Part shown: in pieces, positions 22,364-31,747 of the stretch
Numbering within the stretch: the first letter of the stretch is position 1
Layout: each line of letters begins with the position of its first letter
Made by a program: the position numbers and the translations under genes
NCBI GenBank assembly: GCA_024811115.1
Contig: JAKOGH010000817.1
Location: 1 to 56,201 of the forward strand
Reading direction: 5' to 3'
From: Terana coerulea
Taxonomy: Eukaryota; Basidiomycota; Agaricomycetes; Polyporales; Phanerochaetaceae
Length of the DNA stretch: 56,201 bases
Notes under the pieces: model-generated
The model's input: only the letters and a program-made list of their open reading frames with translations
Told to the model about the DNA's origin: nothing
Databases searched by the model: none

Positions 22364-22774
22364 TTTATATACGCTGGTTGTTCCTATCACGACTGCTCAT
22401 AACTGCTCACTATTGACCAGTCCTGCGACGACCTGGCCAGGTGTTGGCGGGCGCCTCATCAGGACTGATCAGGCGCTCAGAACCTGGGATGCCTGACCAG
22501 GATTTCTCGCTTTTCCGACAGTCGACGATGTTGCTTCCTGGACAGACTTTGTCAACTAATCGTGAGGTACGCCCCTTCTGTGCTATACTTATGCCGGAGG
22601 GATGACCGCTACACACTAGGTCATATGTTGCCGCCGCGCTTCTGCTTCAATGTGCCGGGCTGGTACCATGTGGGTCGCTCGACGCCATTTGGTGCGGCGT
22701 TCTCAGCTCCGAATATGCTTAAGCGACGTGCTCACACCCACGAACGTGCTTCGCTGCGGTTGACTCTCGCATGG
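22364..22774. other. spacer between transposon remnant and phytase-like gene
   Basis: No exon was recognised. It contains the word GACCAG several times (22416-22500) and then the promoter of the downstream gene. Confidence 0.3.
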
Positions 22775-22782
22775 TATATAAA
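22775..22782 (+). promoter_or_regulatory. TATA box of the phytase-like gene
   Basis: TATATAAA lies 48 bp upstream of the start codon at 22823. This implies a short 5' leader of roughly 15-20 bases. Confidence 0.75.
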
Positions 22783-22822
22783 CGGGACGCGTTCACGTCC
22801 CGTTCAATCGCCGCGGCTCGTC

Positions 22823-24793
22823 ATGGCAAGGTTTACGCTCCTCTTGCCGTTCATCCAGGCAGCTTTGGTGCTGGGCAGTCCACTGCTGCCACGGGCGGAA
22901 CCCGATCCATCGTTATTTACGTCGGTGGTCATCAATGGACAAACCTTCATCAACAAAGTACGCGGTGGAGGTGGTTCAGCATTTAGCAAGCGTGCCGCTC
23001 ACTGGGTACTTTGCAGGGACTGGTTGGCTTTGGGCTTATACTGTCGAATTTCACGGAATCTACTGGTGAGTGGAGCTCAGTAAACCTCGCTCGCATTGCA
23101 CTGATTTATGGCTATTAAGGCGACACTCTTGGCGGGATTGGAAGTGCAATCGCGCTGAAGCGCGGTTCTTTTGCAGCGCAAGCTGACGGTACCTTCACTG
23201 GTCGGTGCATTATCAAGTTGGGGCTATGCCTTCACTTCGCTCACACGTGGGTTTAGGAACTATCATAGCACAGCCTGACCGAGGGTTCAACGTGTACGTA
23301 TCTGAAAGTCGACGATGTCGCAAACTCTGACCTACTTTGCTGAATAGGGATGGTACGATCGACTACCAAGCACGTCAGCATCAGATCGACTTCGTTCTGA
23401 GCCCGTACTATGGCACACAGAACTTGTCATTCACACAGGCTCAGCAAACTTTGAAGCTTCAGTACAAGACTACCTTGCTATATACGGAACGCCTAGGTGC
23501 CAAAACCACCGGCCTCGATGCGCAAGGCGTCCGTGCGGCACAGGCTGGCTTCCCGCAGAACGCAACCGCAGATCCCCAGATGCCAACTCCGAGCAGTAAG
23601 ATCAACCGCTTGACCCTAGATCTGGAGGGATTAGTGCTGAACGCTGACGGAACGTAAGTAAATGTCTTCTTATAACATCTGCCACGCATAGAGTTTGACG
23701 TGCTTTGTGCTAGATTCTGGGTCAGTGACGAGTATGGTCCATACATCTACCGGTTCGACGCAACCGGGGCGTTGATACAGACTATCCAGCCGCCGGATGC
23801 TATTGTCCCAATCACGGACGGCGACATTGACTTCACGGGAGATACCGATCCTGATACTGGACGCGCGGGAAACAACGGTGAGCAGTACTTCGTTCACATC
23901 AGCGTCTAAGACTGAATTTCTGTATTATTCCGAAGGCTTTGAGTGTCTAACATTCGATGAGTCGACTAACACGTTGTGGGTCATGCTTCAGTCAGCAACC
24001 ATCCAAGACGGAGGCAACAAGAAATCCAACGCGCGGTTCACGCGACTTCTGGCTTACGACGTCTCCGCTCCTTCGACAGTGCGCCCAGCATTGAAAGCGG
24101 AGTACATCGTCCCGCTTCCTTTGGACAGCGACAGCAAGACCCTCGGCGCCAGCGAAATGGCGTTCGTGAGCAGCAACCTGTTCTTTGCGCTAGCTCGCGA
24201 CAGCAACGGGCATGGCGGTGACGCCACCTTATCTACGTACAAGTGAGTGCCTCATGTGGCTTATCAGTGACATTAGTGCTCATGGACTTGTTCAGAGGAA
24301 TCGACCTTGTCGACATCAGCTCAGCGACTAACATCGCCGGCTCCAAATTCGACAGTCACAAGAACGCCGTTGCACCAAAGGGCAAACTCGACAGCAGCGT
24401 CACGGCCGCCAAGTACACGTCTTTCATCAGTCTGGTGAACACGACACAGTTGGCCAGGTTCGGTCTGCACAATGGTATGCGTATTTTGTGTTTTTACCAG
24501 AATTTCTGACACGCTTCTGCCCAAAGGTGATCCCTCTGATGCAACGCTCATTGATGCTAAGTGGGAGAGCATTGCTCTGGCACCCGTCGAGGACAGCACG
24601 TTCCCTCACGATTACTTTGTCTTCACAGCCGTACGTGTCGTGAGCTACTCGCATGCCGGTGCTAACCCTTCATAACCAGGCCGACAACGATTTCATCACG
24701 ACTGACGGAATATCCCTCGGCAAGCCGTACAACGCAGGCCTTGATAACGACAACCAATTTCTAGTGTTCCGGGTCACTCTACCGACAAGATAA
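22823..24793 (+). CDS. secreted phytase-like / esterase-like domain protein
   Basis: Ten exons fit one continuous frame: 22823-22957, 23017-23065, 23120-23200, 23257-23293, 23348-23653, 23714-23877, 23936-24242, 24296-24474, 24527-24630 and 24680-24793. The first 19 residues (MARFTLLLPFIQAALVLGS) are a signal peptide, so the protein is likely secreted. It then shows SVVINGQTFINKGLVGFGLI, DTLGGIGSAIAL, INRLTLDLEGLVLNADGTFWVSDEYGPYIYRFD, GNNGFECLTFDES, LGASEMAFVS and KWESIALAPVED. This is the beta-propeller pattern of the esterase-like activity of phytase family. The substrate is not known; the domain name comes from distant relatives. All splice sites are canonical and no frame break occurs, in contrast to its neighbours. 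Confidence 0.9.
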
Positions 24794-24879
24794 TAATGAG
24801 GATCTCACAAATGCCGCTGTTCATACGACTATCTGAGCACACTTCCAATGTACATATGTTCCACAATTATATGATGAAT

Positions 24880-24995
24880 TAGAGGATGACAACGTATTAA
24901 GAAAGTCTGGTGAACTACAGGGTCATGGAGAATCACAGGATCATGAAGAATTACAGAATTATGGAGAGTTACATCACTACGGAGAATTATAGAAA
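24880..24995. repeat. imperfect short tandem repeat (about 15 bp)
   Basis: The unit GGAGAATTACAGGATCAT recurs with variation about six times, just after the phytase-like gene. It falls in the 3' flank and nothing suggests it is coding. Confidence 0.5.
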
Positions 24996-25488
24996 GAAAT
25001 CCATGCGATATCATCAGCTCCCTTCCTTCTCAGGAGGCCTCAAGTAGTGGGTTCACATGGCGGGTTCGGGCTCGGGTAAGCCAGCCTCGACGACGACGTT
25101 CTTCAGCGCGACGACGATCATTTTCAACGTCAACAGTGCCGGTCGCAAAGTGCCCCTACGCCCGCACCTCCTCGTTGACACGCCGTTTCGGACAATCATC
25201 ACGAGCTAGGACCATAGTGCCGCGCATTCAAGGCGGACACTCAAATGGTCATGCTCACTAGATTGCCTCGAGTTGGCGGCCGTTGAGTTGGCGAAGACGC
25301 GGAAGACCTTGGTCTTGGTGTCGACGTGGTCGTCCGAAGTCTGAGTACAACGAGTGTCGGTGGTCGCGCAGCCAAGCGCGGCCCGATGTCATCAAAGACC
25401 GGCGGGCTCAGCGGCTTAGTAGCTCGATCCTTCGAAGCGGTGAGCACACAGATGAAGACGAATGACTTTCTGATCCTCACCTGGGCGT
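24996..25488. other. intergenic, no gene recognised
   Basis: Sequence between two genes that point toward each other. Frames are open here on both strands but match nothing I know. Confidence 0.3.
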
Positions 25489-26255
25489 TCAAATCTCCAG
25501 AAGTTCCTTGGGGCGATCAGCTGACAAGTCGGTGTCGATGTCACCCTTGCCGAAGTCATCTATGTTCTCCGCGGTCGCTTTGATCCACCATTCGTGGGCG
25601 CGGCACCAGAGCTCAGGCAGCTGTGCACACCATCAGTCCGTTGAATCACGGATGGACAATGGCTGAGACTTACAACGATAAACATCGCAGCAACCAGGAG
25701 CAAAATGACAATACCGAACCGGTTGACAAAATCGTCGTTGTCGAAGTCCGCCACAGGCTCGTCGGCCTCATCGGCCTCGTGTACAGCAGCAAAGTCGAAG
25801 CGATAGGAGATCTCGTCGTCGTCGTCGTCGTCGTCAGACTTTGGCGCGGTCCAAGTCGCGGGTTCGTCATGGTCATACGCGGAGTCTATATCGATCCAGA
25901 ACGTAGTATTTACTGGAGGAAGGGCGACGAAATCGGAGCCGGCGATCTCGAGGTATGGCTCAAAAACGGCGTACTGGATGGTGCGGCGAATGTGTTTCCC
26001 TGTGCAGATCTCGTAGACAATGTAGTAGAGATCTATCATATCTTCGCGGAGATGGGGTTTTACTAAGAGATCGAGTTTCTTCTGCTCTGGATAAAGCCCA
26101 TAATAGACGACGGGAGTTGCAAAGACGACAGACAAGATGCCAACGAGTTCAAGGATGTCGTAGGTGTCGATACCAGCAAAGTCCAAGATTGGGCCCGAGA
26201 GGTAACCAAGATACGGCGCCATGATGTAGAGCAAGAGGGTCACCGGGAACAACAT
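25489..26255 (-). CDS. predicted membrane protein with a seven-Asp run
   Basis: Two minus-strand exons (26255-25674 and 25620-25489), joined by a 53-bp GTAAGT...CAG intron, give about 237 residues. Hydrophobic segments are at residues 2-24, 34-54 and 179-196. Between the second and third lies a soluble part ending in an acidic stretch (DDDDDDDE at 141-148, then repeated Asp/Glu to about 175). The cytosolic or lumenal tail is about 43 residues with ELWCRAHEWWIKAT. The Asp run is encoded by a GTC/GAC trinucleotide repeat at about 25815-25835. I do not recognise the family. A CATATAAG promoter element lies about 45 bp upstream of the ATG. The end of exon 2 is my best choice of stop. Confidence 0.65.
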
Positions 26256-26940
26256 GATGGGCGTTGGGGATAGAGAGAGGTCGCGTCGCGGTCGCCCTTC
26301 TTATATGTTTGCGAGAGGCTGAGTTTGAATGGAGTGTGCTTCGATTGCGTTCAGGCTCCAAATCGGGCAGTCAACGAGCCAATTCGGCCAACTGCCATTT
26401 TTAGCTGAGAGTTAGGCGCCTGTCAACGGTTTATCCCCTCGAGAGGGACAAATTGGCGTGCACGGGTACTTAGGAGTACTGAGAATCGTCCCCCGTTTAT
26501 TGAAGGTCCGGGGCATCATTAATCTATGCTCCTGTAATACGAAAACACACCGGCCACGCGTCCGAGCTGATGATTTTGTGGCGTGTGAACTTGATCTCAT
26601 AATGCCAGTGGCTCCCTAATCGCTCGACGAGGTTGATATTCCACAGGGAGATTGCGATTACGAGGGACATTAGCATTGCAAGCTAGATTCAACAGGCTAA
26701 AATACCCATAACGCGCTCGTATTGTATATATAAATTGCTTAGGAATTGTTGTGGTTAGTAGATGTTGAAATAGATGAGGTAGAGTCAGGGTTGCTGCTGC
26801 GACGACAGCATTGGGGAGTAAATGGTTCGAGCTGTACCTCATGCATATGTTATCCTTCGTTTTGGCATGCCAGTGTATAAGAGGTACATGCGTAGCCAAC
26901 ACTAATGTTCAGGTTATACAGATCGAGTGATCCTCTAAGC
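26256..26940. other. intergenic, no gene recognised
   Basis: Apart from the TATA-like CATATAAG (about 26297-26304) of the membrane-protein gene, no support for a gene was found on either strand. Confidence 0.3.
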
Positions 26941-26949
26941 CTGGCTATA

Positions 26950-27973
26950 TATCCTTGGTAAAATGCCAGAGATCTGCTTTCCCCCAGGGAGTTTCGAACG
27001 ATTCTTCCCCTACGAGATTGAGCCCTATGGCTTTGTAGATAGGTACCTGGCCCCGATAAATGAGATTGAATGGAGCCTAGGGCGTCTGAAAAAGTCACCT
27101 ACGTTTATTGAGTTGGTCGTACTCAGTCCTGCCTTGGATGTTCCGATATCTGCGGCCTGATTGATACTTGTTAGAAATATGGTAAGATAGAGTGAACGGT
27201 CACATCATACCCTTTGGAAGCTGAGGGTGGAGCATTGCTTTTGCTATTCCCTTGCCTTGGTAGTCGGCGCGGACGAAGCAAAACCAGCACCAATACGCAG
27301 TGCGCTCCCGCTCAGTGATGTTAGTATACGAGTAGAATGCACATTAATGCATTGTACACACCTCGTGGTGCGGGCTGGGTGCAGGCGGCAACTGAGGCAT
27401 CTGAGTAGGGGGTCAGACGGAGTAGTATGCGAAGCCTACGGGAAGCTACTGACGATTTTCGCGAAGAATTCGCGACCCTCAGGTGACAGACTGTTTATGT
27501 ACTCGTGGTAGACATAGAGCTCCACTTCCTTGCTGCACGCAGAATTCAGTTATGGTCATTCAGAGCCAGTCGTTAATCGTAAAACATACTGCGCAAATAA
27601 GAGCTTCTCGGGGAAATCGAAGGCGGCAGTCCTACTAGAACTCCATTCTCGTCTCGGGCCGAGTATGCTTCGCCCACGCCAGGAGCAAATACAAGGTCGC
27701 TGAGCATGAGGCGGCATAGCGAAGGCAATAGGGTGAAATCTGCCCCGGTAAGAGCAATGGCGAGGGTGTCTGGGCGAACGTGTTACTTCGGTACTACCAT
27801 GCGCATAGACTGCCTCTGCACACCTTTGGACATCAATGAGACAAAGATCTACACCGCTTCTTCCACGAAGTCCTCTATAAACAGTGATTAGTCCGTCATG
27901 AACATCTATCTCGCGCTACATGCTTACTGCTAGGAGTCTCCACACGTTCGATGTTTATGTTAGATGGAGCCAT
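26950..27973 (-). pseudogene. decayed GNAT-type N-acetyltransferase
   Basis: The minus-strand ATG at 27973 (good context AACATGG) starts MAPSNINIERVETPS. After an intron comes DFVEEAV, then TAG (about 27863), then IFVSLMSK; a Gln codon is likely at the stop. Further exons read LAIALTGADFTLLPSLCRLM and YSARDENGVLVG (about 27640-27770), then ELYVYHEYINSLSPEGREFFAKI (about 27450-27525). The acetyl-CoA loop pattern FVRADYQGKGIAKAML follows at about 27225-27275. This order resembles GNAT proteins common in basidiomycetes. The stop, a missing central strand and an unclear C-terminus (26950-27160) suggest decay. Confidence 0.45.
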
Positions 27974-28392
27974 GTTCGTTCTGTCGCGCGATGAAGTTTA
28001 AGAGTGGAATCGTCCTCAGAGGCTCGAACAGTTATATCACTCCACGGCACGACGGGCGGTTGATACATAAGATATATCTCGACGCGAGTCCTCCTAGTAC
28101 CACCCATCCATGCGGCCATCTTCCGGCTCCACGCGGTCGTGAAGAGCGACAAAGGGTCCGGCAGGGCGATGAGCCAACAGTGTCGAGTCCTCGTCAGTCT
28201 GAAGACCAGGTGTTTGGAGACCATCGCCGTCTGTAGCTCAGCGAGCCTTGCTCCGAGGAGGCATCATGCCGCCTGAGAACGCTTCATTAACATGAGCGTT
28301 GATGCCGAGAAGCCAATGCTCTCTCTTGTCGAGTTTCAGATCCTTGTTACTGGAGGGCCTATCCATAGCGTGAGAGACAACGTTTGGTAGAA
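27974..28392. other. unassigned, possibly decayed coding sequence
   Basis: On the minus strand a stretch reads KLDKREHWLLGINAHVNEAF (about 28290-28340) and another reads LLAHRPAGPFVALHDRVEPE (about 28110-28170). They share one frame apart from a TGA. I do not recognise the family. Confidence 0.25.
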
Positions 28393-29130
28393 AGGCAGCT
28401 CCGTACCTATCATCTCGGTCTTGGACAGAGCGGCCTCCAAGTTGAGCATCACAAGACTCTTGTCTTTTCGCCTTTCCTTCCCGTTCTCTTATAGGGACCG
28501 CGTCTTATGAGCAATTCACTCGGCAGAGAAGCAGGCGTAAAACGAACCTCTGGTACATGCGTGCTGCTGAAATTTCTAGCAACACGAAAAGGTCTTGGCT
28601 GCTCCAGCGACGCTTTGTGACTCTCGCGTTTGATTACTTGCCCGACATTAGCATCCAAGTGCGCAGCGATGCTCCTGTAGTAGCGCGGCAGGGCGAGACA
28701 AGCGAACTCTGCAATAAAATCGTAGTGCTCGGTTGGGTGCACCGACAGAGTCTCTGTGTTTTGTAAGCTCTCAGTTCCGGGCTTATGTCTACGCCACACA
28801 CCTTGACATTAAATATCAGGCTCTTCCGTGACCTGCAAGCACGCGTGTGGCGCCTTCACGTTCGTCTGCACCCGCCGGGCGAAAGTGGCGTCGGAGTCTT
28901 CCGCCATCCACCCGCGGTCCTCAACGCCCAGCTCCATCACAATCTTCTACACGCTGACATGTGTTCCTAGTGTTCCTAGTGTTCCTAAAGCACCCTCAGC
29001 TGACCCCCGCCGCGCCCCGGCGCTGTATCCGCCTTGTGTTCGCCAAAGAACGGCATCCGCAGACCCGCCGCCCACCTCCAGTTGCGCAGGAAGCGCACCA
29101 CACACGCGTAGCCACACTTCACCTGCATAC
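28393..29130 (-). pseudogene. partial duplicate of the NRAP/UTP22 gene
   Basis: This is homologous to the 3' end of the NRAP gene at about 31775-32665, on the same strand. Shared translated blocks are ACVVRFLRNWRWAAGLRMPF, HPTEHYDFI, LPRYYRSIAA, EQPRPFRVARNF and VMLNLEAALSKTEMIGTEL. The intron-derived sequences are also conserved, so the copy arose from genomic DNA and not from mRNA. About 200 bp between the YYRSIAA block and the PRPFRV block are missing, and the frame is broken. It carries a 9-bp triplicated unit at 28961-28987. Confidence 0.8.
28961..28987. repeat. 9-bp tandem triplication (GTTCCTAGT)
   Basis: Three near-perfect copies of GTTCCTAGT/A within the NRAP pseudogene. The active NRAP gene lacks them, so they arose after the duplication. 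Confidence 0.7.
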
Positions 29131-29166
29131 CGCCGCTGCACAGGGACACCCCCTGCATGCGCAGCA

Positions 29167-30498
29167 TTACTTGTCAGACTGTAAACGTATGAACTTCAGC
29201 CTTCCGGCCGTGTAGAGGTGCGCAAATCGTTCCTGCACGAAATCATCAAACTCCTGCCCCACCTCCTCTCGATCGTCGGTTTTCGTGGCCCACTCGAAAG
29301 TCAGCGTGCAAGAGGTTCTGGTCTTGAAGATGTTTTGCAGAGAGCGAACAACCGGGTTATCGAATGCCATCTGGATTTCCGCTAGCACAGCTGAGTGTTC
29401 TTTCCAGATGGCTAATCGTATGATGACCTCGCGAAGTGAAGGTGGTGCGTTCGGTATTAACACCTCGGCTAACGCAAGTGCGGTGACTGCCTCCTGCTCT
29501 GCCAAGGACTGGAGTCTAAATATAGATACCCGGACAATGAGCAGGTTGGGACATGCTGTAACGCTGCTTATAAAATCATCTGCAGAGCTGTGAGAATTCA
29601 CTACGTAGTTCTAGCAACATTGTGAGCTCACTTTGTGCCTCGGCGTACAGCTGTGTTGACGAACGTAAGCTGAGCTCCTCCACCGAAGCCCCATGGACTT
29701 GGAGATAGCCGCTCAACTGTGCAATATCTGGGGGTGGAAAATGCATATATCTAGGGAGCGGCAAGCGATTTCCTTCGGATAATGAGCCGTACCGAAGAGT
29801 ACATGGGACACCCCCTGGAGAGTGAGGCAATCAATAGAAGGCCACGATGCGTCTTCCAGTTCAAGCTCGGCGGAATCAACTTGGGGTGAAAGACTCCACA
29901 AAAATGTGAACTCGAGGTGAAGATGTCTGCACGTTAGGAGTACCGACACCATCTCGAGGAGATCACGCGGTACAGCTTCGCCATATGGGTGCGACAGCAC
30001 GCAATAGCTAAACGACAGTCGGTCGAGTGAACGTTGTCGGCGTGAAATGGCTGGCGGCGTCCCATTGAGTTCGGTATGAGTTATGTCGACGGTTTTGAGC
30101 AGAGGAAGAAGAGTGATAATCGAAGATAGTAGCTCTGCCGAAAGCATGGGTGGCCCTGCGTTCGGCGGCGACCGGGGCCCACCGCCAAGCTTCAATTCTC
30201 GAATGAATTGTCCAACCTCTGGTGTAAATGCAATGAAGTCGTGCAGAGACTTGTATGTCTTGGCGTGCCCATCGACAGAAACTTGCTTGAAGAGCAAAGA
30301 GCAGGCTAACAAGCGGAACTGTCTTGCAGCAAGCGAGCAGGACCGTAGCGTCTCTTTGTCGATGTGCTCGAGAATTTCCCGGATAAGTTCGACAGGCAGC
30401 TGCGGCACCAAGGACGGTGAATGAGTGGCAGAGTGGGCGGATTGAAGTGTATGTTCTTTGTGTTGCCCAGACGCTTCAGCCTCAGGCATGTTCGACAT
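29167..30498 (-). CDS. F-box protein (frame broken once)
   Basis: The start ATG 30498 has strong context (GCCACCATGTCG). The F-box spans about residues 32-75 (PQLPVELIREILEHIDKETLRSCSLAARQF), which in the family binds Skp1 of SCF ubiquitin ligases. The remainder is a Leu-rich region typical of fungal F-box proteins with degenerate repeats (LLPLLKTVDI, LDRLSFSYCVL, RHLHLEF). A 5-G run at 29730-29734 seems to lack one base; beyond it the frame reads IAQLSGYLQVHGASVEELSL. A 53-bp intron (GTGAGC...CAG, 29631-29580) leads to the last exon (29579-29167) with TACPNLLIVRV and LRFAWIKE-like segments ending GRLKFIRLQSDK. A paralog lies at 43790-45208. Substrate unknown. Confidence 0.7.
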
Positions 30499-31100
30499 GG
30501 TGGCACTCTGTGTGCTGGAGTGAAGACGAGACCAAGAGACGGAGACGCTCGCTTGCCAGCTGGAGCCTGGAGGGCCGTGAGAGAAATGATGCGCCTACGG
30601 TCCGGCGCCACAAAGCTCTTCAGACCTGCGACCGCCTTGAAGAGATTTACAATGTTGTTATGGCCTCCATAGTTTTCGGCGTGAACTTGTATCTGTCGAT
30701 GTCAGATTACGGGTGCGTTCCCCAGGGAAAGCTCGACCTTTAACGTAGTAAGCAACAGATTTCCACACAAGTATAGCAAAGTCTGAGCACCGAGCCTTGC
30801 AAATCCTGCACAAGAAAAGCTGCAAACTGACACTGGGGAAGCTACAGTATATGCAGACAAATCAGCAGATCTCAAATTCCCAAGCATGTCCAAATCAGAG
30901 CTGGAAAGTGGACCTGGTATACGCTAGGCCGCTTCAGTACACGCCGGTGGGCAAGCTCGGACGCCCATGACCTCACTTCAGGGCAAGTCGTCTCGTCAAG
31001 AGGTAAATAGTTCACTGATCGTTCCTGCTGTGCCTGGTACGTACGCAAAATAAAAAGTCAATTTGAATGATATCAGCCACATATCAGCCACAATATCAGA
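30499..31100. other. intergenic, no gene recognised
   Basis: Upstream flank of the F-box gene and promoter of the small gene at 31170. No credible exon. Confidence 0.3.
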
Positions 31101-31111
31101 ACCTTGGAACG

Positions 31112-31120
31112 CATATATAA
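31112..31120 (+). promoter_or_regulatory. TATA-like element
   Basis: CATATATAA lies about 50 bp before the ATG at 31170. Confidence 0.5.
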
Positions 31121-31169
31121 CCGTGCTCCTTCAATGACGAGGGGCATTCGTTGTCCACACACCCTTAAC

Positions 31170-31526
31170 ATGGACGCATTCAAGGACATTGCATCCACCG
31201 AATCTGACTATTTCGCCCAAAAGTCGGCCTTGCAGGAAGAAGTGCAGATGGGGGAGACGGCCGCGAGCATCGCTGCGAAAGCTCCCGTAAGCCCCGAGAC
31301 AGTTATTCAAGGCATACTGGAATACCGAAAGATCAGTGCGTTGGACATATCTTTGGGGCGAAGAGCTTTACTTACAGCCTATGGCCATTGTCGACATAAG
31401 AACGACTTACGAGCGAGTACTTTATGCCCGTGGTTCTGGGCACAGCTGCGGTACTCTTGGCTGCTGTCGCGGCGCACGAGGCGTACGCCCGTCAGTTCGC
31501 TCCTGAGCGTCGCTTGTTCTAGGTAA
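31170..31526 (+). CDS. small hypothetical protein, structure uncertain
   Basis: The ATG at 31170 (AACATGGAC) opens MDAFKDIASTESDYFAQKSAL and a helical, mildly acidic region (to about 31350). The same frame runs to a stop at 31526. A different frame over 31410-31522 encodes a convincing membrane helix (MPVVLGTAAVLLAAVAAHEAY) ending RRLF. An unresolved intron or indel may therefore join the two, making a small tail-anchored protein of about 110 residues. I do not recognise a family. The TATA-like element supports a transcribed unit. Confidence 0.4.
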   Translation: MDAFKDIASTESDYFAQKSALQEEVQMGETAASIAAKAPVSPETVIQGILEYRKISALDISLGRRALLTAYGHCRHKNDLRASTLCPWFWAQLRYSWLLSRRTRRTPVSSLLSVACSR

Positions 31527-31747
31527 GCCGCAAGCCCTCTCATTCCAATATCTCACACTCACAGACCTTGCAGTGAAATACTCACTACAACCGACCGTTG
31601 AGCGTCATCTCAAGCTCCAACTGAAGACGGAGAAAGACATAAGCAAGTTAATATTCTCCGGAATGAAACGTAGACAGAATAAACGATCATAAGAACAGTC
31701 GCCGACTGGCGAAGCATGTCGCCGTGTACTGATGTATATAGATGATA

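Noticed and set aside
24829..25014. Minus-strand open frame with VILHDP repeats
   Set aside because: It is a by-product of the DNA tandem repeat in the 3' flank; no start context or homolog.
28961..28987. GTTCCTAGT triplication as a CRISPR-like or regulatory array
   Set aside because: Three adjacent copies without spacers in a pseudogene; simple slippage is enough.
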